64,000 nt of DNA from an uncultured Opitutia bacterium (GTDB lineage Bacteria; Verrucomicrobiota; Verrucomicrobiia; Opitutales; UBA953), in assembly GCA_945957395.1 (NCBI GenBank), contig CAMFKE010000004.1, positions 272,932 through 336,931 on the forward strand, written 5' to 3'. Below, piece by piece: positions 53,020 through 63,730 of this stretch. The translations under genes and the position numbers were made by a program. Under the pieces are notes generated by a model. It was given only the letters and a program-made list of their open reading frames with translations. It searched no databases and had not been told where the DNA came from. Position 1 is the stretch's first letter; each line of letters begins with the position of its first letter.

Positions 53020-54212
53020 ACCTTTCCCGCATCGGCCTGATCGCCCGTACGGATCTGCTGCGTCATTGGCGGCGCGGTTGGAAAATCTCGCTGATTTCTT
53101 CGGTCGGCCTCTTTGCCATCCTGCTGGGGATGGGGTGGTTGTTCGATTCGACCCTAGCGACGCATTCCTGGAAAGGCCCGTCGCAAATCGAGTCCTGCGC
53201 CCCGGTTCCCGGCGTGCTCGTCCTGACGGGTGGCGACTGCCGCCTCCTGCGGGAGGAGCCCAGGCTGACCGTCCTCCTTGCTCCAAACCGAAAGACGCCG
53301 CCCATGCGCGGCGAACTGCTCCTGGAATTACCCACGGACTTTGAAAGGACGCTGGGCGAAAAGACGCCGCCTAAGGTCGTCAGAACGCTGGTTCGTGGAG
53401 ACGAAAGTATCGAGGAACTGGACACGATTGTCATAAAGCGTCTGGAAGTCGAAAGACTTTCCCGGCTCATGCCGGGCGTCGACAGGGCGGGGTTGGAGAC
53501 GGTTCAGTCGCGGATCTTTGACTACCAGTGGAAGATCGTCGGCGCGTCGTCCGAGGCGTTGAGGTCGGCCCTGTTGGTTCCCTTTTTCTACTGTTTCACG
53601 ATGTTGATCTCCGCCATCACGGATGTCGGTGTCCGCGACAAGACATCTGGCGGGCTCCGGCATCTGATCCTGACCAGCGTTCCCGGGGAGGAAATCGTCC
53701 TCGGCAAGGTTCTCGCCCTTTCGGTCGTGGCCATCGCGACCCTGCTGACCTCCGTGGTCGGGCTCGGCTGCGCCTACGCGCTCGGACGCACATTGGCGGA
53801 TTTCACCGGCGAGATGCCCGCCTGGCGCGTGCTCGTGTTGTTGGTCGGCGTCTTTGCGGGCATGGTCTCCCTGATTCTCGGCGTGATGGCCACCGCCTTC
53901 TCTGCGGCGAACACACGGCGCGCCGGCATTATGGTTGGGTTGGTGACGGCGCTCACCCCCATGCTTATCTTTGTCTGCGCACTCCCGGGTTTGTCGCGTT
54001 GGTGCCTGGTCACGCTGCCGCTGCCGCTGGCCGGGACGCAAGGAGTTGGACTGGCCTGGCTCACGGGGGAAATCGGGCCGGGTTGGATGCTCGCCCATGG
54101 GCTTATCCAAATCGCCCTGTGTGCCTGGTTTTTCCGCGTCGCGGTCAACGGCCTGGCCTACGAGGAGTACGCGGAGCCGAAGCGCGGTTGCGCGTGCCCC
54201 CCGAACAATTAA
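53016..54212 (+). CDS. ABC-2 type transporter permease (NatB-like)
   Basis: 398 residues starting with GTG. The first membrane helix (ISLISSVGLFAILLGMGWLF) is followed by a large extracytoplasmic domain of about 140 residues, then five helices (LLVPFFYCFTMLISAITDVG, VLALSVVAIATLLTSVVGLG, VLVLLVGVFAGMVSLILGVM and others). This is the NatB/ABC-2 exporter layout. Coupled to the ATPase gene. Confidence 0.85.
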   Translation: MNLSRIGLIARTDLLRHWRRGWKISLISSVGLFAILLGMGWLFDSTLATHSWKGPSQIESCAPVPGVLVLTGGDCRLLREEPRLTVLLAPNRKTPPMRGELLLELPTDFERTLGEKTPPKVVRTLVRGDESIEELDTIVIKRLEVERLSRLMPGVDRAGLETVQSRIFDYQWKIVGASSEALRSALLVPFFYCFTMLISAITDVGVRDKTSGGLRHLILTSVPGEEIVLGKVLALSVVAIATLLTSVVGLGCAYALGRTLADFTGEMPAWRVLVLLVGVFAGMVSLILGVMATAFSAANTRRAGIMVGLVTALTPMLIFVCALPGLSRWCLVTLPLPLAGTQGVGLAWLTGEIGPGWMLAHGLIQIALCAWFFRVAVNGLAYEEYAEPKRGCACPPNN

Positions 54213-54295
54213 ACCATGCCACCCCTTGCCCCGCAAATGTCCCACCCCCTGCCGTATGGTGTGCGACCAACCTAATCACACCCATTCCCGACACC

Positions 54296-54547
54296 ATGAC
54301 ACACGAACAACTCGCCGAGAAAATCGCCGCCCGACTGAATGCCACCGGGCTAAAGTTCGATGGCCACACGTCGCGCATCTGGACGGGGGATCATGTCTCC
54401 CGCATCTACTGGGGTAACAAAACCTGCGTGGAGATCGACGCACGCGGTGCCATTTCAAATCTCCGTGGCGGCCACTACACCTCTCCTGTTCACCTCTTCG
54501 AGGCCGTTGAAAAAGCCAAGGCGCTCGTGTTGGAGCGCGGCTGGTAG
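54296..54547 (+). CDS. Small uncharacterised protein
   Basis: 83 residues. MTHEQLAEKIAARLNATGLK is followed by a beta stretch (RIWTGDHVSRIYWGNKTCVE) and a helix (VHLFEAVEKAKALVLERGW), a compact alpha-beta fold. No family is recognised. Ten bases separate it from the next gene. Confidence 0.55.
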   Translation: MTHEQLAEKIAARLNATGLKFDGHTSRIWTGDHVSRIYWGNKTCVEIDARGAISNLRGGHYTSPVHLFEAVEKAKALVLERGW

Positions 54548-54557
54548 CCCCCTCGAC

Positions 54558-55130
54558 ATGAGCTTCGACTCCCCGGACTTCTTGGTTCCTGCATCCAGTC
54601 GCCGGTCCGAATCGGATTTGCATATGCTGCGCCTTTATCGCGGGCACACCGTGCCCAAGGACAGCGGCCCGTATTACGCGTTTTACGCCACGACTCACCC
54701 CGACGACGCGGATGAAGAGGCGTCGGACGGACCGGCGGTGGATCCTGGCGAGCTCACACGCTCGAAGCCGGGGGAACAGGTCTGGGGGCATCCCGACCTT
54801 GGATACCTGAGCGAAGATGTCTTCGAGCTGATCTTTCCTCAGCTGGAGCTCCATGTGCCCGAATGGGATCCGTACGGCGATATGTTGCTCCCTCCCCACG
54901 CTTCCTTTGCGCTCGCCGGCTCCCTGCGCGCCATCCTCCCCGCCATTCACGCCACCGCTACCCGAACAGAGGCCAAGCAGGTGCTGCACTACGGATTTCT
55001 CCTGGGCGAGTTCGCCAAGGATCCCTGGCCTGAGGCGCGCGACACCCTCTGTGCCACCCTTCTTGAGTTCGCCGCATGGCTAGAGGAGCAAGCCGTGTCC
55101 GGACTCCATGTGCGGCTGCTCGGCATCTAG
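54558..55130 (+). CDS. Uncharacterised acidic protein
   Basis: 190 residues, acidic in its first half (THPDDADEEASDGPAVDPGE), helical in the second (KQVLHYGFLLGEFAKDPWPE). No motif is known. Probably in one unit with the preceding 83-residue gene. Confidence 0.5.
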   Translation: MSFDSPDFLVPASSRRSESDLHMLRLYRGHTVPKDSGPYYAFYATTHPDDADEEASDGPAVDPGELTRSKPGEQVWGHPDLGYLSEDVFELIFPQLELHVPEWDPYGDMLLPPHASFALAGSLRAILPAIHATATRTEAKQVLHYGFLLGEFAKDPWPEARDTLCATLLEFAAWLEEQAVSGLHVRLLGI

Positions 55131-55202
55131 CCGCCCACATTTCCACCGCTTCACGCTTTCTCCTCGCCGGAAAATCCGCCAACCTGCGCCGCCATCGATT
55201 CC

Positions 55203-57167
55203 ATGCCCGCCGACGCCGACATTTTGCTCCTCCAACTCCCCTCCAACGGGCTGGCCTTGGGCAATGGCACCCTGCGCGAATCCCTCGGCTGGGACGAGGC
55301 CCGCTACGACGCCGCGCGCGACGCCCTGGTGGCCGCCGGGCTCGCCGAGAAAGGGCGGGGCAGGGGAGGTTCCCTCCGCCGGGCCGACTCCCCCGCCACC
55401 TCGGGCATCTCGCCGTCCGCCCTTCGTCCTTCGTCTTTCGTCCTTCATTCCCCTTTGTCCCCGTCCATGTCCGCCTCCGAAAAACCCGCCGGCAAACGCG
55501 TCGCCAAGTCCGCCAAGGCTTCCGACAAATCGGACAAAAACTCCGCCAACATCGGGTTCGAGGCCAAGCTGTGGCAGGCCGCCGACAAGCTGCGCAACAA
55601 CATGGACGCCGCCGAGTACAAGCATGTCGTGCTCGGCATCATCTTCCTGAAGTACATCTCCGACAGCTTTGAGGAGAAACACGCCGCGCTCGCCGCCGAG
55701 GCCAAGGACACCGGCGCCAACCCCGAAGACCCCGACGAGTACCGCGCCGACAACATCTTCTGGGTGCCCAAGGAGGCCCGCTGGTCGCATCTGCGCGACC
55801 ACGCCAAGTCCCCCAAGATCGGCGTGCTCATCGACGACGCCATGATCGCCCTGGAGCGCGACAACCCCCGCCTCAAGGGCGCTCTCAACAAAAATTACGC
55901 CCGACCCGACCTCGACAAACACCGGCTGGGCGAGCTCATCGACCTCGTCGGCACCATCACCCTCGGCGACGAGGCCGCCAAGTCGAAGGATATCCTCGGC
56001 CGCGTGTTCGAGTACTTCCTCACCCAGTTCGCCTCCGCCGAGGGCAAGAACGGCGGCCAGTTCTACACCCCCGCCTGCGTGGTGCGCACGCTCGTCGAGA
56101 TGCTCGCCCCCTACAAGGGCCGCGTGTACGACCCCGCCTGCGGCTCCGGCGGCATGTTCGTGCAGTCCGAAAAGTTCGTCCTCGAACACGGCGGGCGCCT
56201 CGGCGACATCGCCGTGTACGGCCAGGAGAGCAACCCCACCACCCGCCGCCTCGCCATCATGAACCTCGCCATCCGGGGCATCGAGGCCGACTTCGGCCCC
56301 GAACACGGCGACACCTTCCGGCGCGACCTGCACCCCGACCTCAAGGCCGACTTCGTCCTGGCCAACCCGCCCTTCAACGACTCCGACTGGTTCCGGGTGG
56401 ACGACGACCCGCGCTGGAAGTTTGGCACGCCGCCCAAGGGCAACGCCAACTTCGCCTGGGTGCAGCACTTCATCCACCACCTCGCGCCGAACGGCACCGC
56501 CGGCTTCGTGCTCGCGAACGGTTCCATGTCCTCGAACCAGTCCGGCGAAGGCGACATCCGGCAAAAGATCGTCGAGGCCGACCTCGTGGACTGCATGGTC
56601 GCCCTCCCCGGCCAGCTCTTCTACTCCACACAGATCCCCGTCTGCCTGTGGTTTATTTCCCGCGATAAATCCGGCGGGAAACCCTCAACCCGGCCTCTCG
56701 GCCACCCTTCTCCCTCCGGGAGAAGGGCCGGGGATGAGGGGCGTTTCCGCGACCGCAGGGGCGAAACGCTGTTTATCGACGCGCGCAAACTCGGCACCCT
56801 CGTGGATCGCGTCCACCGCGAACTCTCCGACGCCGACATTTCTAAAATCACCGCCACCTACCACGCCTGGCGCGGCGACGGTGCCTCGACTGAAAACGGA
56901 AAACTGAAAACAGAAAACGCCCGTGCGAACTACTCCGACATTCCGGGATTTTGTAAGTCTGCGTCGTTAGCCGAAATCGCCTCGCACGGGTATGTCCTCA
57001 CTCCCGGTCGTTATGTCGGTGCCGAGGAAAGTGACGACTCCGACGCCGAGCCTTTCGAGACCAAGATGGCGCGGCTGACGGCGGAGCTGCACGCGCAGTT
57101 CGCCGAGTCCGCCAAACTGGAACAGTCCATCCGCCACAACCTCAAAGGGCTTGGGTATGCGTTTTGA
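55203..57167 (+). CDS. hsdM: Type I restriction-modification methyltransferase subunit HsdM, with winged-helix N-terminal extension
   Basis: 654 residues. Residues 1-60 form a winged-helix-like unit ([36 protein letters not shown]). A linker at residues 66-88 is encoded by CCTTCGTCC-type micro-repeats. From residue 89 (ATG 55467, a possible internal start) it is a standard HsdM: HsdM_N helices ([20 protein letters not shown]), then the N6-adenine methylase motifs [16 protein letters not shown] and NPPFND. HsdM methylates adenine using SAM and pairs with HsdS for specificity. A 23-base palindrome (56705-56727) is translated in-frame near residue 503. The end overlaps hsdS by 11 bases. Confidence 0.92.
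   Translation: MPADADILLLQLPSNGLALGNGTLRESLGWDEARYDAARDALVAAGLAEKGRGRGGSLRRADSPATSGISPSALRPSSFVLHSPLSPSMSASEKPAGKRVAKSAKASDKSDKNSANIGFEAKLWQAADKLRNNMDAAEYKHVVLGIIFLKYISDSFEEKHAALAAEAKDTGANPEDPDEYRADNIFWVPKEARWSHLRDHAKSPKIGVLIDDAMIALERDNPRLKGALNKNYARPDLDKHRLGELIDLVGTITLGDEAAKSKDILGRVFEYFLTQFASAEGKNGGQFYTPACVVRTLVEMLAPYKGRVYDPACGSGGMFVQSEKFVLEHGGRLGDIAVYGQESNPTTRRLAIMNLAIRGIEADFGPEHGDTFRRDLHPDLKADFVLANPPFNDSDWFRVDDDPRWKFGTPPKGNANFAWVQHFIHHLAPNGTAGFVLANGSMSSNQSGEGDIRQKIVEADLVDCMVALPGQLFYSTQIPVCLWFISRDKSGGKPSTRPLGHPSPSGRRAGDEGRFRDRRGETLFIDARKLGTLVDRVHRELSDADISKITATYHAWRGDGASTENGKLKTENARANYSDIPGFCKSASLAEIASHGYVLTPGRYVGAEESDDSDAEPFETKMARLTAELHAQFAESAKLEQSIRHNLKGLGYAF
56705..56727. repeat. In-frame palindrome inside hsdM
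   Basis: CCCTTCTCCC-TCC-GGGAGAAGGG, perfect arms of 10 bases, followed by CCGGGG. The same type of element occurs in hsdS at 57837. It is translated as [12 protein letters not shown]. Confidence 0.75.
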
Positions 57168-58548
57168 TTTACCTGCCGACCTGCCTGCGCTTCCGTCTGC
57201 GTGGGAGTGGAAAGCGTTAGGAACCTTAACATCTGAATCAATTAGCTATGGAATCGTCCAACCTGGGGATAATGATGCAGATGGTGTCCCAATCGTAAGG
57301 GTCACGGACATTCGCAACCTAACTATCGACATAAGCAAACCACTGAAGGTATCCCGTTCAGTTGAAGAGAAGCATGTAAGAACAAGACTCCGCGGTGGTG
57401 AGCTTCTTTTATCGGTTGTTGGTACACTTGGCGAAACTGCAATCGTGCCGCCTTCACTCGCAGGATGGAACGTCAACCGGGCCGTTTCCGTTCTTCGTTT
57501 CAATAATCAACTTACCGCAAAGTGGGTGCAGATATGCCTAGGTCATACACTCCTTCGGCATTACTTGGAAACATGGGCAAACACGACTGTCCAGAAGACC
57601 TTTAATCTTCGTGATGTTGCGCGACTCCCAGTGCCACTTCCTCCCCTTGCCGAGCAGAAGCGTATCGCCGGCATCCTCGGCGCGCTGGACGACAAGATCG
57701 AACTCAACCGGCGCATGAACCGGACCTTGGAGGACATGGCCCGCGCCCTCTTCCAAAGCTGGTTCGTCGACTTCGACCCCGTGCGCCGCAACGCCGCCCG
57801 CGCCCAAAACCAACCCTCGCCCGCCGCTTCGCGTCACCCTCTCCCGGCGGGAGAGGGCCGGGGTGAGGGATCGGTCGAGGCCCTCGACCGATTATTCCCC
57901 TCCTCCTTCCAAGACTCCCCCCTCGGCCCGATTCCGGCGGGGTGGGAAGTGAAGCCTGTCGGAGAAGTGATTGAGGCCGTCGGCGGCTCCACGCCAGACA
58001 CCAAAGAGAGCAAGTATTGGGACGGCGGCACCCACCACTGGACGACCCCCAAGGACTTCTCCTCGCTGGAATCGCCCATCCTCATCGACACCGACCGCAA
58101 AGTCACGGGTGCCGGGCTCGCCAAGATTTCCTCCGGCCTGTTGTCCGCCGGCACGCTGCTGATGTCGTCGCGTGCGCCCGTCGGCTATCTGGCCATCAGC
58201 GCCATCCCCGTGGCCATCAACCAAGGCTTCATCGCCATGAAGTGCAACGAGCGCGCCTCGAACTACTTCATGCTCCACTGGTGTCAGTCCGCCATGGCGA
58301 CCATCAAAGGCCGCACCACCGGCACCACCTTTCCGGAGATCAGCAAGGCGAACTTCCGCCCCATACCCGTAGTGCTGCCCATCACGCAGGTCATGGCCGC
58401 CTTCACCGCCAAGGTCGCACCGCTCTACTCCCAAATCACCGCCAACCTCCACCAATCCCACACCCTCGCCACCCTGCGCGACACGCTGTTGCCGCAGCTG
58501 CTGAGCGGGGAGATGTCTGTAAATGACTCCCCCACACACCATGATTGA
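57157..58548 (+). CDS. hsdS: Type I restriction-modification specificity subunit HsdS
   Basis: 463 residues from ATG 57157. Two target-recognition domains, the first beginning [20 protein letters not shown] and the second [20 protein letters not shown], each with a conserved helix ([20 protein letters not shown] is the clearest). The first domain is AT-rich (about 57215-57610), a sign of separate acquisition of specificity. Between them a 21-base palindrome (57837-57857) is translated in-frame as [13 protein letters not shown]. HsdS sets the DNA sequence recognised by the complex. Confidence 0.92.
   Translation: MRFDLPADLPALPSAWEWKALGTLTSESISYGIVQPGDNDADGVPIVRVTDIRNLTIDISKPLKVSRSVEEKHVRTRLRGGELLLSVVGTLGETAIVPPSLAGWNVNRAVSVLRFNNQLTAKWVQICLGHTLLRHYLETWANTTVQKTFNLRDVARLPVPLPPLAEQKRIAGILGALDDKIELNRRMNRTLEDMARALFQSWFVDFDPVRRNAARAQNQPSPAASRHPLPAGEGRGEGSVEALDRLFPSSFQDSPLGPIPAGWEVKPVGEVIEAVGGSTPDTKESKYWDGGTHHWTTPKDFSSLESPILIDTDRKVTGAGLAKISSGLLSAGTLLMSSRAPVGYLAISAIPVAINQGFIAMKCNERASNYFMLHWCQSAMATIKGRTTGTTFPEISKANFRPIPVVLPITQVMAAFTAKVAPLYSQITANLHQSHTLATLRDTLLPQLLSGEMSVNDSPTHHD
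57837..57857. repeat. In-frame palindrome inside hsdS
   Basis: CCCTCTCCC-GGC-GGGAGAGGG, perfect arms of 9 bases, followed by CCGGGGTGAGGG. A widespread REP-like element type; here it lengthens the linker between the two recognition domains. Confidence 0.8.
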
Positions 58549-60809
58549 TTCCATCAGCATATCCAATGTTGCAACCTACTCCGCGACGCCCGAGCGCCTC
58601 GACGGACTTTCTCAATTTAATTTCTTTTTCGGATCAAACGGAACTGGAAAAACCACAATCAGCCGCATAATAGCGGACGAGGTGAAGTATTCGACGTGCC
58701 TTGTCACATGGAAGGGGGGGGGCGAAGTTGCAGGCGTTGGTTTATAATCACGATTTCGTTGAGCGAAACTTCACTCAGGCAATAGAACTAAAAGGGGTGT
58801 TTACGTTAGGGGAGAAGCAAGTGGATACGCTCGCCAAGATTGCTACAGCGAAATCAGAACTGGATGTGATCACGAGCAGAATCGAGAAGCTGAAACTTGC
58901 ACTTGAGGGTGCAGATGGATGTGGTGGAAAGAAAAGTGAGTTGGCGGCGCTTGAAACCAAATTGAAAGACAAATGCTGGGTTCAAAAGCAGAGGCACGAC
59001 GCCAAACTGCAAGGCGGCTTTGAGGGGTACAGGAATAATTCAGAGAAGTTCAAAAATAAAGTGCTTCAAGAACTACTGGCGAACAATGCGACGCTCCTCA
59101 CATTGTCGGAGTTGGAAAAGAAGGCCGAAAGCATTTTCGGGCCAACGCCCACAGCGGAAGCATCAGTTCCCTCTGTCGATGCGGCCAAAATCCTCGCGCA
59201 CGAGGCGAACCCTATTCTAAAGAAGCGGATTGTTGGCAAGGAAGATGTCGATATCGCTGCGATGATTAAAAAACTAGGAAATAGCGACTGGGTTCGGGAG
59301 GGGAAAGCATTCTACGAAGCGAATGAAGGCAGCTGTCCGTTTTGTCAGCAGAGCACAACCGATGCGTTCGCCCAAAGTCTGACCGAATATTTCGACGAGA
59401 CATTTGTGACGGACAGCAAGGCAATTGACGACCTCGCAACGAACTACGCCGCCGATGCGGACCGGATTCAGCAGCAACTTGCTTCAATCATCGCGTCAGC
59501 ATCCAAGTTCATCGATGTAAAGACGCTCAAAGTAGAGAAGGAACTGCTAGACGCGAGAATCACACTGAATAACCAGCGCCTCGCTGGAAAGAAGAAGGAA
59601 GCTAGCCAGGTGGTCGAGTTGGAGTCGCTGAACAATGTCTTTGCAGCGATCAAGACTCTAATCGACACGGCCAACACCCAAGTGGCTGCACACAACAAGA
59701 TGGTCGAGAACCTAGCAACTGAGCGAACCACCCTGACCGCGCAGGTGTGGAAGTTCATTCTTGAAGAAATGAAGACCGACCTCACTGAATTCAAGACTGC
59801 AAAGGATGGTTTGGAGAAAGCCATCTCGGCGATGACAACTCAAATTGCGAACGCGACAACTGACAAAGCCAAGAAGGCGGCAGAGATTCGCGAAATGGAA
59901 AAGCAAACGACAAGCGTTCAGCCAACGATTGACGCCATAAACAGCCTGCTGACCTCGTTTGGATTTCAAGGTTTCAAGCTCGCAAAAGCAGCAAGTGGGA
60001 GTGCCTACAAGCTGGTTCGTTCAGATGGTTCGGATGCTAAGGCGACTTTGAGTGAGGGAGAGAAGACATTCGTCACTTTTCTTTATTTCTATCATCTGCT
60101 CAAAGGCAGTGACTCAGACAGCGGGGTAACAACCGACCGCATAGTCGTCTTCGATGATCCAGTTTCCAGTCTCGATAGCGACATCCTTTTCATAGTCGGC
60201 AGTCTTCTCAAAGGTCTGTTCGATGAGGTGCGTACTGGATCAGGGCACATTAAACAAATCTTCGTTCTCACGCACAACGTCTACTTCCATAAGGAGGTTT
60301 CCTATAATCCAAAGAGAAAGGATGTGGCGATGAACGAGGAAAGCTTCTGGATTGTTCGCAAACCTGGTTCGACCTCGAAAGTCGACAAGCATCCGACGAA
60401 TCCAATTAAAACATCTTACGAGCTACTCTGGGCAGAGGTTCGCAAATCCGATCGATCGAATCTTGCTATTCAAAACACGTTGCGTCGCATTCTCGAAAAC
60501 TACTTCAAGATTCTTGGCGGCATTGAGTTTGAACAGCTATGTGCGATGTTCGAAGGGAGAGAGAAGATCATCTGCAAATCACTTTGCTCATGGATTCATG
60601 ACGGATCGCATTACGCGCACGACGACCTTTATGTCTCGATTGATAACTCGATGGTGGAATCTTATCTCAAAGTTTTCAGAGCGATTTTCGACAAATCGGG
60701 CCACAGCGCGCACTATAAGATGATGATGGGTGATGCATATATAGATTTACCTGTTGCTGTCACGGCTCTTAGCGCAGGGCCAGAACCCACTCCCGCCCTC
60801 ACTGCATAG
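58541..60809 (+). pseudogene. RloC/PrrC-like AAA_13 ATPase, frameshifted in a poly-G run
   Basis: Two frames together make about 755 residues. Frame one (58541-58747) holds the start [20 protein letters not shown] and Walker A FGSNGTGKTT. At a run of G near 58709-58717 the sense passes to the frame that continues with LVYNHDFVERNF, reaching 60809. Then come coiled coils with a zinc-hook-like CPFCQQ near 59335, Walker B FDDPVSSLDSDILF, switch LTHNVYFHKE and the tail LRRILENYFKIL...WIHDGSHYAHDD, with R-x3-E and His like the anticodon-nuclease site of PrrC/RloC. PrrC is guarded by type I restriction enzymes. May be phase-variable, dead or a sequencing error. Confidence 0.8.
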
Positions 60810-60810
60810 C

Positions 60811-60986
60811 ATGCACTCCCCGAATCTGAAGTCGCCCCGCTCGATTTGTTTCCCGAGCTCGTCTACGCCGTGGCGGCCGGCGCCGACCTGTCTCCATGTG
60901 ATCAGACCAAAGAGCGCACAGCTTAGGGCGAGGTGCTGCTGGTCGGCTGGTTGCTCGAAGGGGTGGTGCGGCGTTGGAGAATTTAA
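60811..60986 (+). pseudogene. Relic of the 5' end of hsdR
   Basis: Translation in one frame reads PESEVAPLDLFPELVYAVAA then GADLSPCDQTKERTA, stop, GEVLLVGWLLEGVVRRWR. This matches the start of the intact hsdR at 63731 (ESVVEEAALSWFAELGYAVL, GADVSPGGAAQERTAYGEVV, GRLKDALRR). An internal stop and a shifted ATG show decay. It sits directly after the RloC-like gene, where hsdR would be expected. Confidence 0.7.
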
Positions 60987-61001
60987 ACCTGAGACATTTT
61001 T

Positions 61002-61961
61002 ATGAAGAACCCATCTACTTCGGAAGCGACCGGAGCGACGCTGCATTACGAAGGCGAAGCCTTCAAAAACCATACGCTGGATCTGGAGCACATGGCGGAC
61101 GCCTTGGCTGGGCTGCGGGTGGCGTTGGCGAAGGCGGCGGCGGTGCGCAACGAGCCGGTGCCGCAGGCGCGGTTGCGGGTGCGCGACGGCTCGGTGGTCT
61201 TGGATCTGTCCTACCTCACGCAGGCCAAGGACGGGCTGCTGGCGGTGGGAGACCCGGCGGCGTTGCTCGACCTGGTGTTCAAGTTGGACGATCTCGCGGG
61301 TAAGGTCACGCAATCGCCGGGGTTGATTGTCAGCCTGCTGGGGCTCGCGGTGTGGTTGCAGGGGCGCAGTATCAAGTCCCGGAAGGAGCAGTCGGGAAAC
61401 CGCTATGTCATCACCGCCAGCGACAATGCGACGGTGATCGTGACCGGCGAGGTCTCGAAACTGGCCTACGACAAACAGGCGCGCCAAGCGGTGCGCGGGC
61501 TCACGGCCCCGCTGGCGGAAAAGGACGCCGACCACCTGATCATCCGGCGCCCCGGTCGGCCGGACTACAAAATCACGCGGGCCGACCGCGCCCACCTGGC
61601 CATCGGCGACCCCGAGCCGGAAACCACCCTGCGGACGGATCGGCGTATCCTCTCCATCCTGCACGCGCCACTGGCGGTCGATGAGGTGAAGGGCAAAAAG
61701 AAGAGGAAGGAAGCCTTCCACTTCGAAGACCGGCGCTTGGGCGAAAAATACTGGGCGGAGGTCAGCGTGCGCGGCTTCATGGAGGACTACCGCTCGGGGC
61801 GTGAACTGCTGCCCTACGGGACGGAACTGGACTGCGAAGTGACGGAGACCCTGGAGAATCTGCACGACGGGCAGCCGGCGCGGGTCAAAACACGGACGGT
61901 CACCAAGCTGCACATCATTCGCCGCCCGATGCAGCAGCCCGAGTTGCCGACCGCCAATTAG
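61002..61961 (+). CDS. Uncharacterised protein between hsdR relic and ATPase
   Basis: 319 residues. The N-terminal helical part (LDLEHMADALAGLRVALAKA) is followed by one possible membrane or hydrophobic helix (GLIVSLLGLAVWLQGRSIKS) and a beta-rich domain (SGNRYVITASDNATVIVTGE, FHFEDRRLGEKYWAEVSVRG). No family is known to me. High GC, like the following ATPase and unlike the RloC-like gene. Confidence 0.6.
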   Translation: MKNPSTSEATGATLHYEGEAFKNHTLDLEHMADALAGLRVALAKAAAVRNEPVPQARLRVRDGSVVLDLSYLTQAKDGLLAVGDPAALLDLVFKLDDLAGKVTQSPGLIVSLLGLAVWLQGRSIKSRKEQSGNRYVITASDNATVIVTGEVSKLAYDKQARQAVRGLTAPLAEKDADHLIIRRPGRPDYKITRADRAHLAIGDPEPETTLRTDRRILSILHAPLAVDEVKGKKKRKEAFHFEDRRLGEKYWAEVSVRGFMEDYRSGRELLPYGTELDCEVTETLENLHDGQPARVKTRTVTKLHIIRRPMQQPELPTAN

Positions 61962-62038
61962 CCAGGCAAGGAACCCTTAAAAGCTCTATTTGACAGATTA
62001 AGCTCAACGGCCATTTACTTAATCGCGCAACTAAGCTC

Positions 62039-63523
62039 ATGAGATCTCCTGAAAGTATCCTTGATGTGCTGGCCGAACACAACCCGTGGTGGCTGGACGG
62101 GAAGCGTCCGCAGGTGGAGGTGTATCGACGCGCGACGACCGAGGGGCTGGCACGGGCGCTGACGAGCGAGCGCTGGGAGCGGTTTCTGATGCTGCTGGGG
62201 CCGCGCCGGGTGGGCAAGACGACTGCCATGGAGCAGGCGCTGGACGACCTGCTGGCGCAGGGGGTGGATCCGCATCGGCTGGCGTGGATCCGCTTGGATC
62301 ACCCGCAACTGGTGCGCGAGGAGTTGGGCGCGATCATCCGGGCGATTCCGGGCTTCGCCACCGCGACGCGCGAGCAGCCGCTCTATCTGTTTCTCGATGA
62401 GCTGACCTACGCACCCGACTGGGACCGGTGGCTCAAAACCTTTCACGACGACAAGTGGCCGGTGCGTATCCTCGGCACTTCCAGTTCCACGGCGTGGCTG
62501 CGCACGGGGCAGGAAAGCGGGGCGGGCCGGTGGAGCCACCTGTACATGACGCCGGTGCTCTTCGGCGAGGCGCTGGAACTGCTCGGTCAGGCCGCGTTGC
62601 CGGCCCCGCCCGTTCCGGAGGGCGAGCCGTTGCTGGGCCGGTACCTCTCGGAGTTCTTCCATATCCCGCTGCCGCCCGGGTACGGGTCGGTGTTATTGAA
62701 GTTCTTCGTGCTGCTGGGCGGGTTTCCCCGTCTGCTCAAGGATCCACAGTTCCGCGACCCGAGCCGGCTGGAAGGCAGCCTGCGTCATGCGCAAAGCATG
62801 CTGCGTGACGATGTGGTGGATCGGGTGGTGTATAAGGACATCCCGCAGTTCTTCGAGGTGCGCAGCCCGTTGGAACTGGAAAAGCTAGTGGCCGTCATGG
62901 GCTCACGGATGGCGAGTTTGTTCTCGGCGCAGGACATCTCGAACGATGTGGCGCTCTCGCGTATGGCGGTGGAGAACTACTCGAAGTACCTGGAGGCGGC
63001 CTACCTGATTTTCTTCCTCACCGGCTACGGCGGCAGTGAGGGCACGGTGCAGCGACGCGGGCGCAAACTGTACTTCGTGGACGCGGCGGTGCGTAATGCG
63101 GCGCTGCTGCGCGGGGTGCGCCCGCTGCACGACGCGACGGAACTGGGCCATCTGTTTGAAAATGCGGCGGCGAGCCACTTGTGGGCCTTCGCCACGCAGG
63201 CCGGCGTGCGGGTGCATCACTACCGCGAAGGCAAAGCCGAGGTGGATTTGATCCTGGATCACCCGAACGACCCGTGGGCCTTCGAGGTGGCGTCATCGGA
63301 CAAGCACAGCACGGCCGGGCTGGTGGCGTTCGAGCAGAAGTACAAGAAGTTCGCCGGGCGTTGCGTGCTGCTCGCACCGGCCGCCGCCATGAGCGGCCCG
63401 CGCGCGCCTCAACCGGGCGTGCCCGGCCTGCTGCCGTTGGAATCTTTCCTCACCGCCTGCACCTGGGCGACACGGGACGCCGCCCTCGACCGGCTCTCGG
63501 TATTCTTGCCGCCGAAGGAGTGA
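62039..63523 (+). CDS. AAA_14/DUF4143 family ATPase
   Basis: 494 residues. Walker A is LGPRRVGKTT, Walker B YLFLDELTY, followed by GTSSSTAW (sensor). The C-terminal DUF4143 domain contains HHYREGKAEVDLILDHPNDP then WAFEVASSDK, a restriction-endonuclease-like E-VD-x-EV pattern. Such proteins are widespread, often in accessory or defence regions, with no settled role. It is placed between the hsdR relic and the intact hsdR, 207 bases before the latter. Confidence 0.88.
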   Translation: MRSPESILDVLAEHNPWWLDGKRPQVEVYRRATTEGLARALTSERWERFLMLLGPRRVGKTTAMEQALDDLLAQGVDPHRLAWIRLDHPQLVREELGAIIRAIPGFATATREQPLYLFLDELTYAPDWDRWLKTFHDDKWPVRILGTSSSTAWLRTGQESGAGRWSHLYMTPVLFGEALELLGQAALPAPPVPEGEPLLGRYLSEFFHIPLPPGYGSVLLKFFVLLGGFPRLLKDPQFRDPSRLEGSLRHAQSMLRDDVVDRVVYKDIPQFFEVRSPLELEKLVAVMGSRMASLFSAQDISNDVALSRMAVENYSKYLEAAYLIFFLTGYGGSEGTVQRRGRKLYFVDAAVRNAALLRGVRPLHDATELGHLFENAAASHLWAFATQAGVRVHHYREGKAEVDLILDHPNDPWAFEVASSDKHSTAGLVAFEQKYKKFAGRCVLLAPAAAMSGPRAPQPGVPGLLPLESFLTACTWATRDAALDRLSVFLPPKE

Positions 63524-63730
63524 CCTAACCCTTTTCCGCGCCATCCGTGGTTTAGAGCCGACTGCTTATTCCTGCTCATTGACTCCAGACACCAGCAAAG
63601 CTGCTCACCACCAACGCGTTGCCATTCCCCCTTAATCATCCGCTTATTCCCCCTTATTCCCCCGCTTTCGCCCTGATACATCCTGGTTTCTGTTTTCTTC
63701 CCGTCTCCCATCTCATTTCCCGAACTCAGC

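Noticed and set aside
55080..56564. 494-codon minus-strand frame
   Set aside because: Antisense to hsdM, which has clear methylase motifs.
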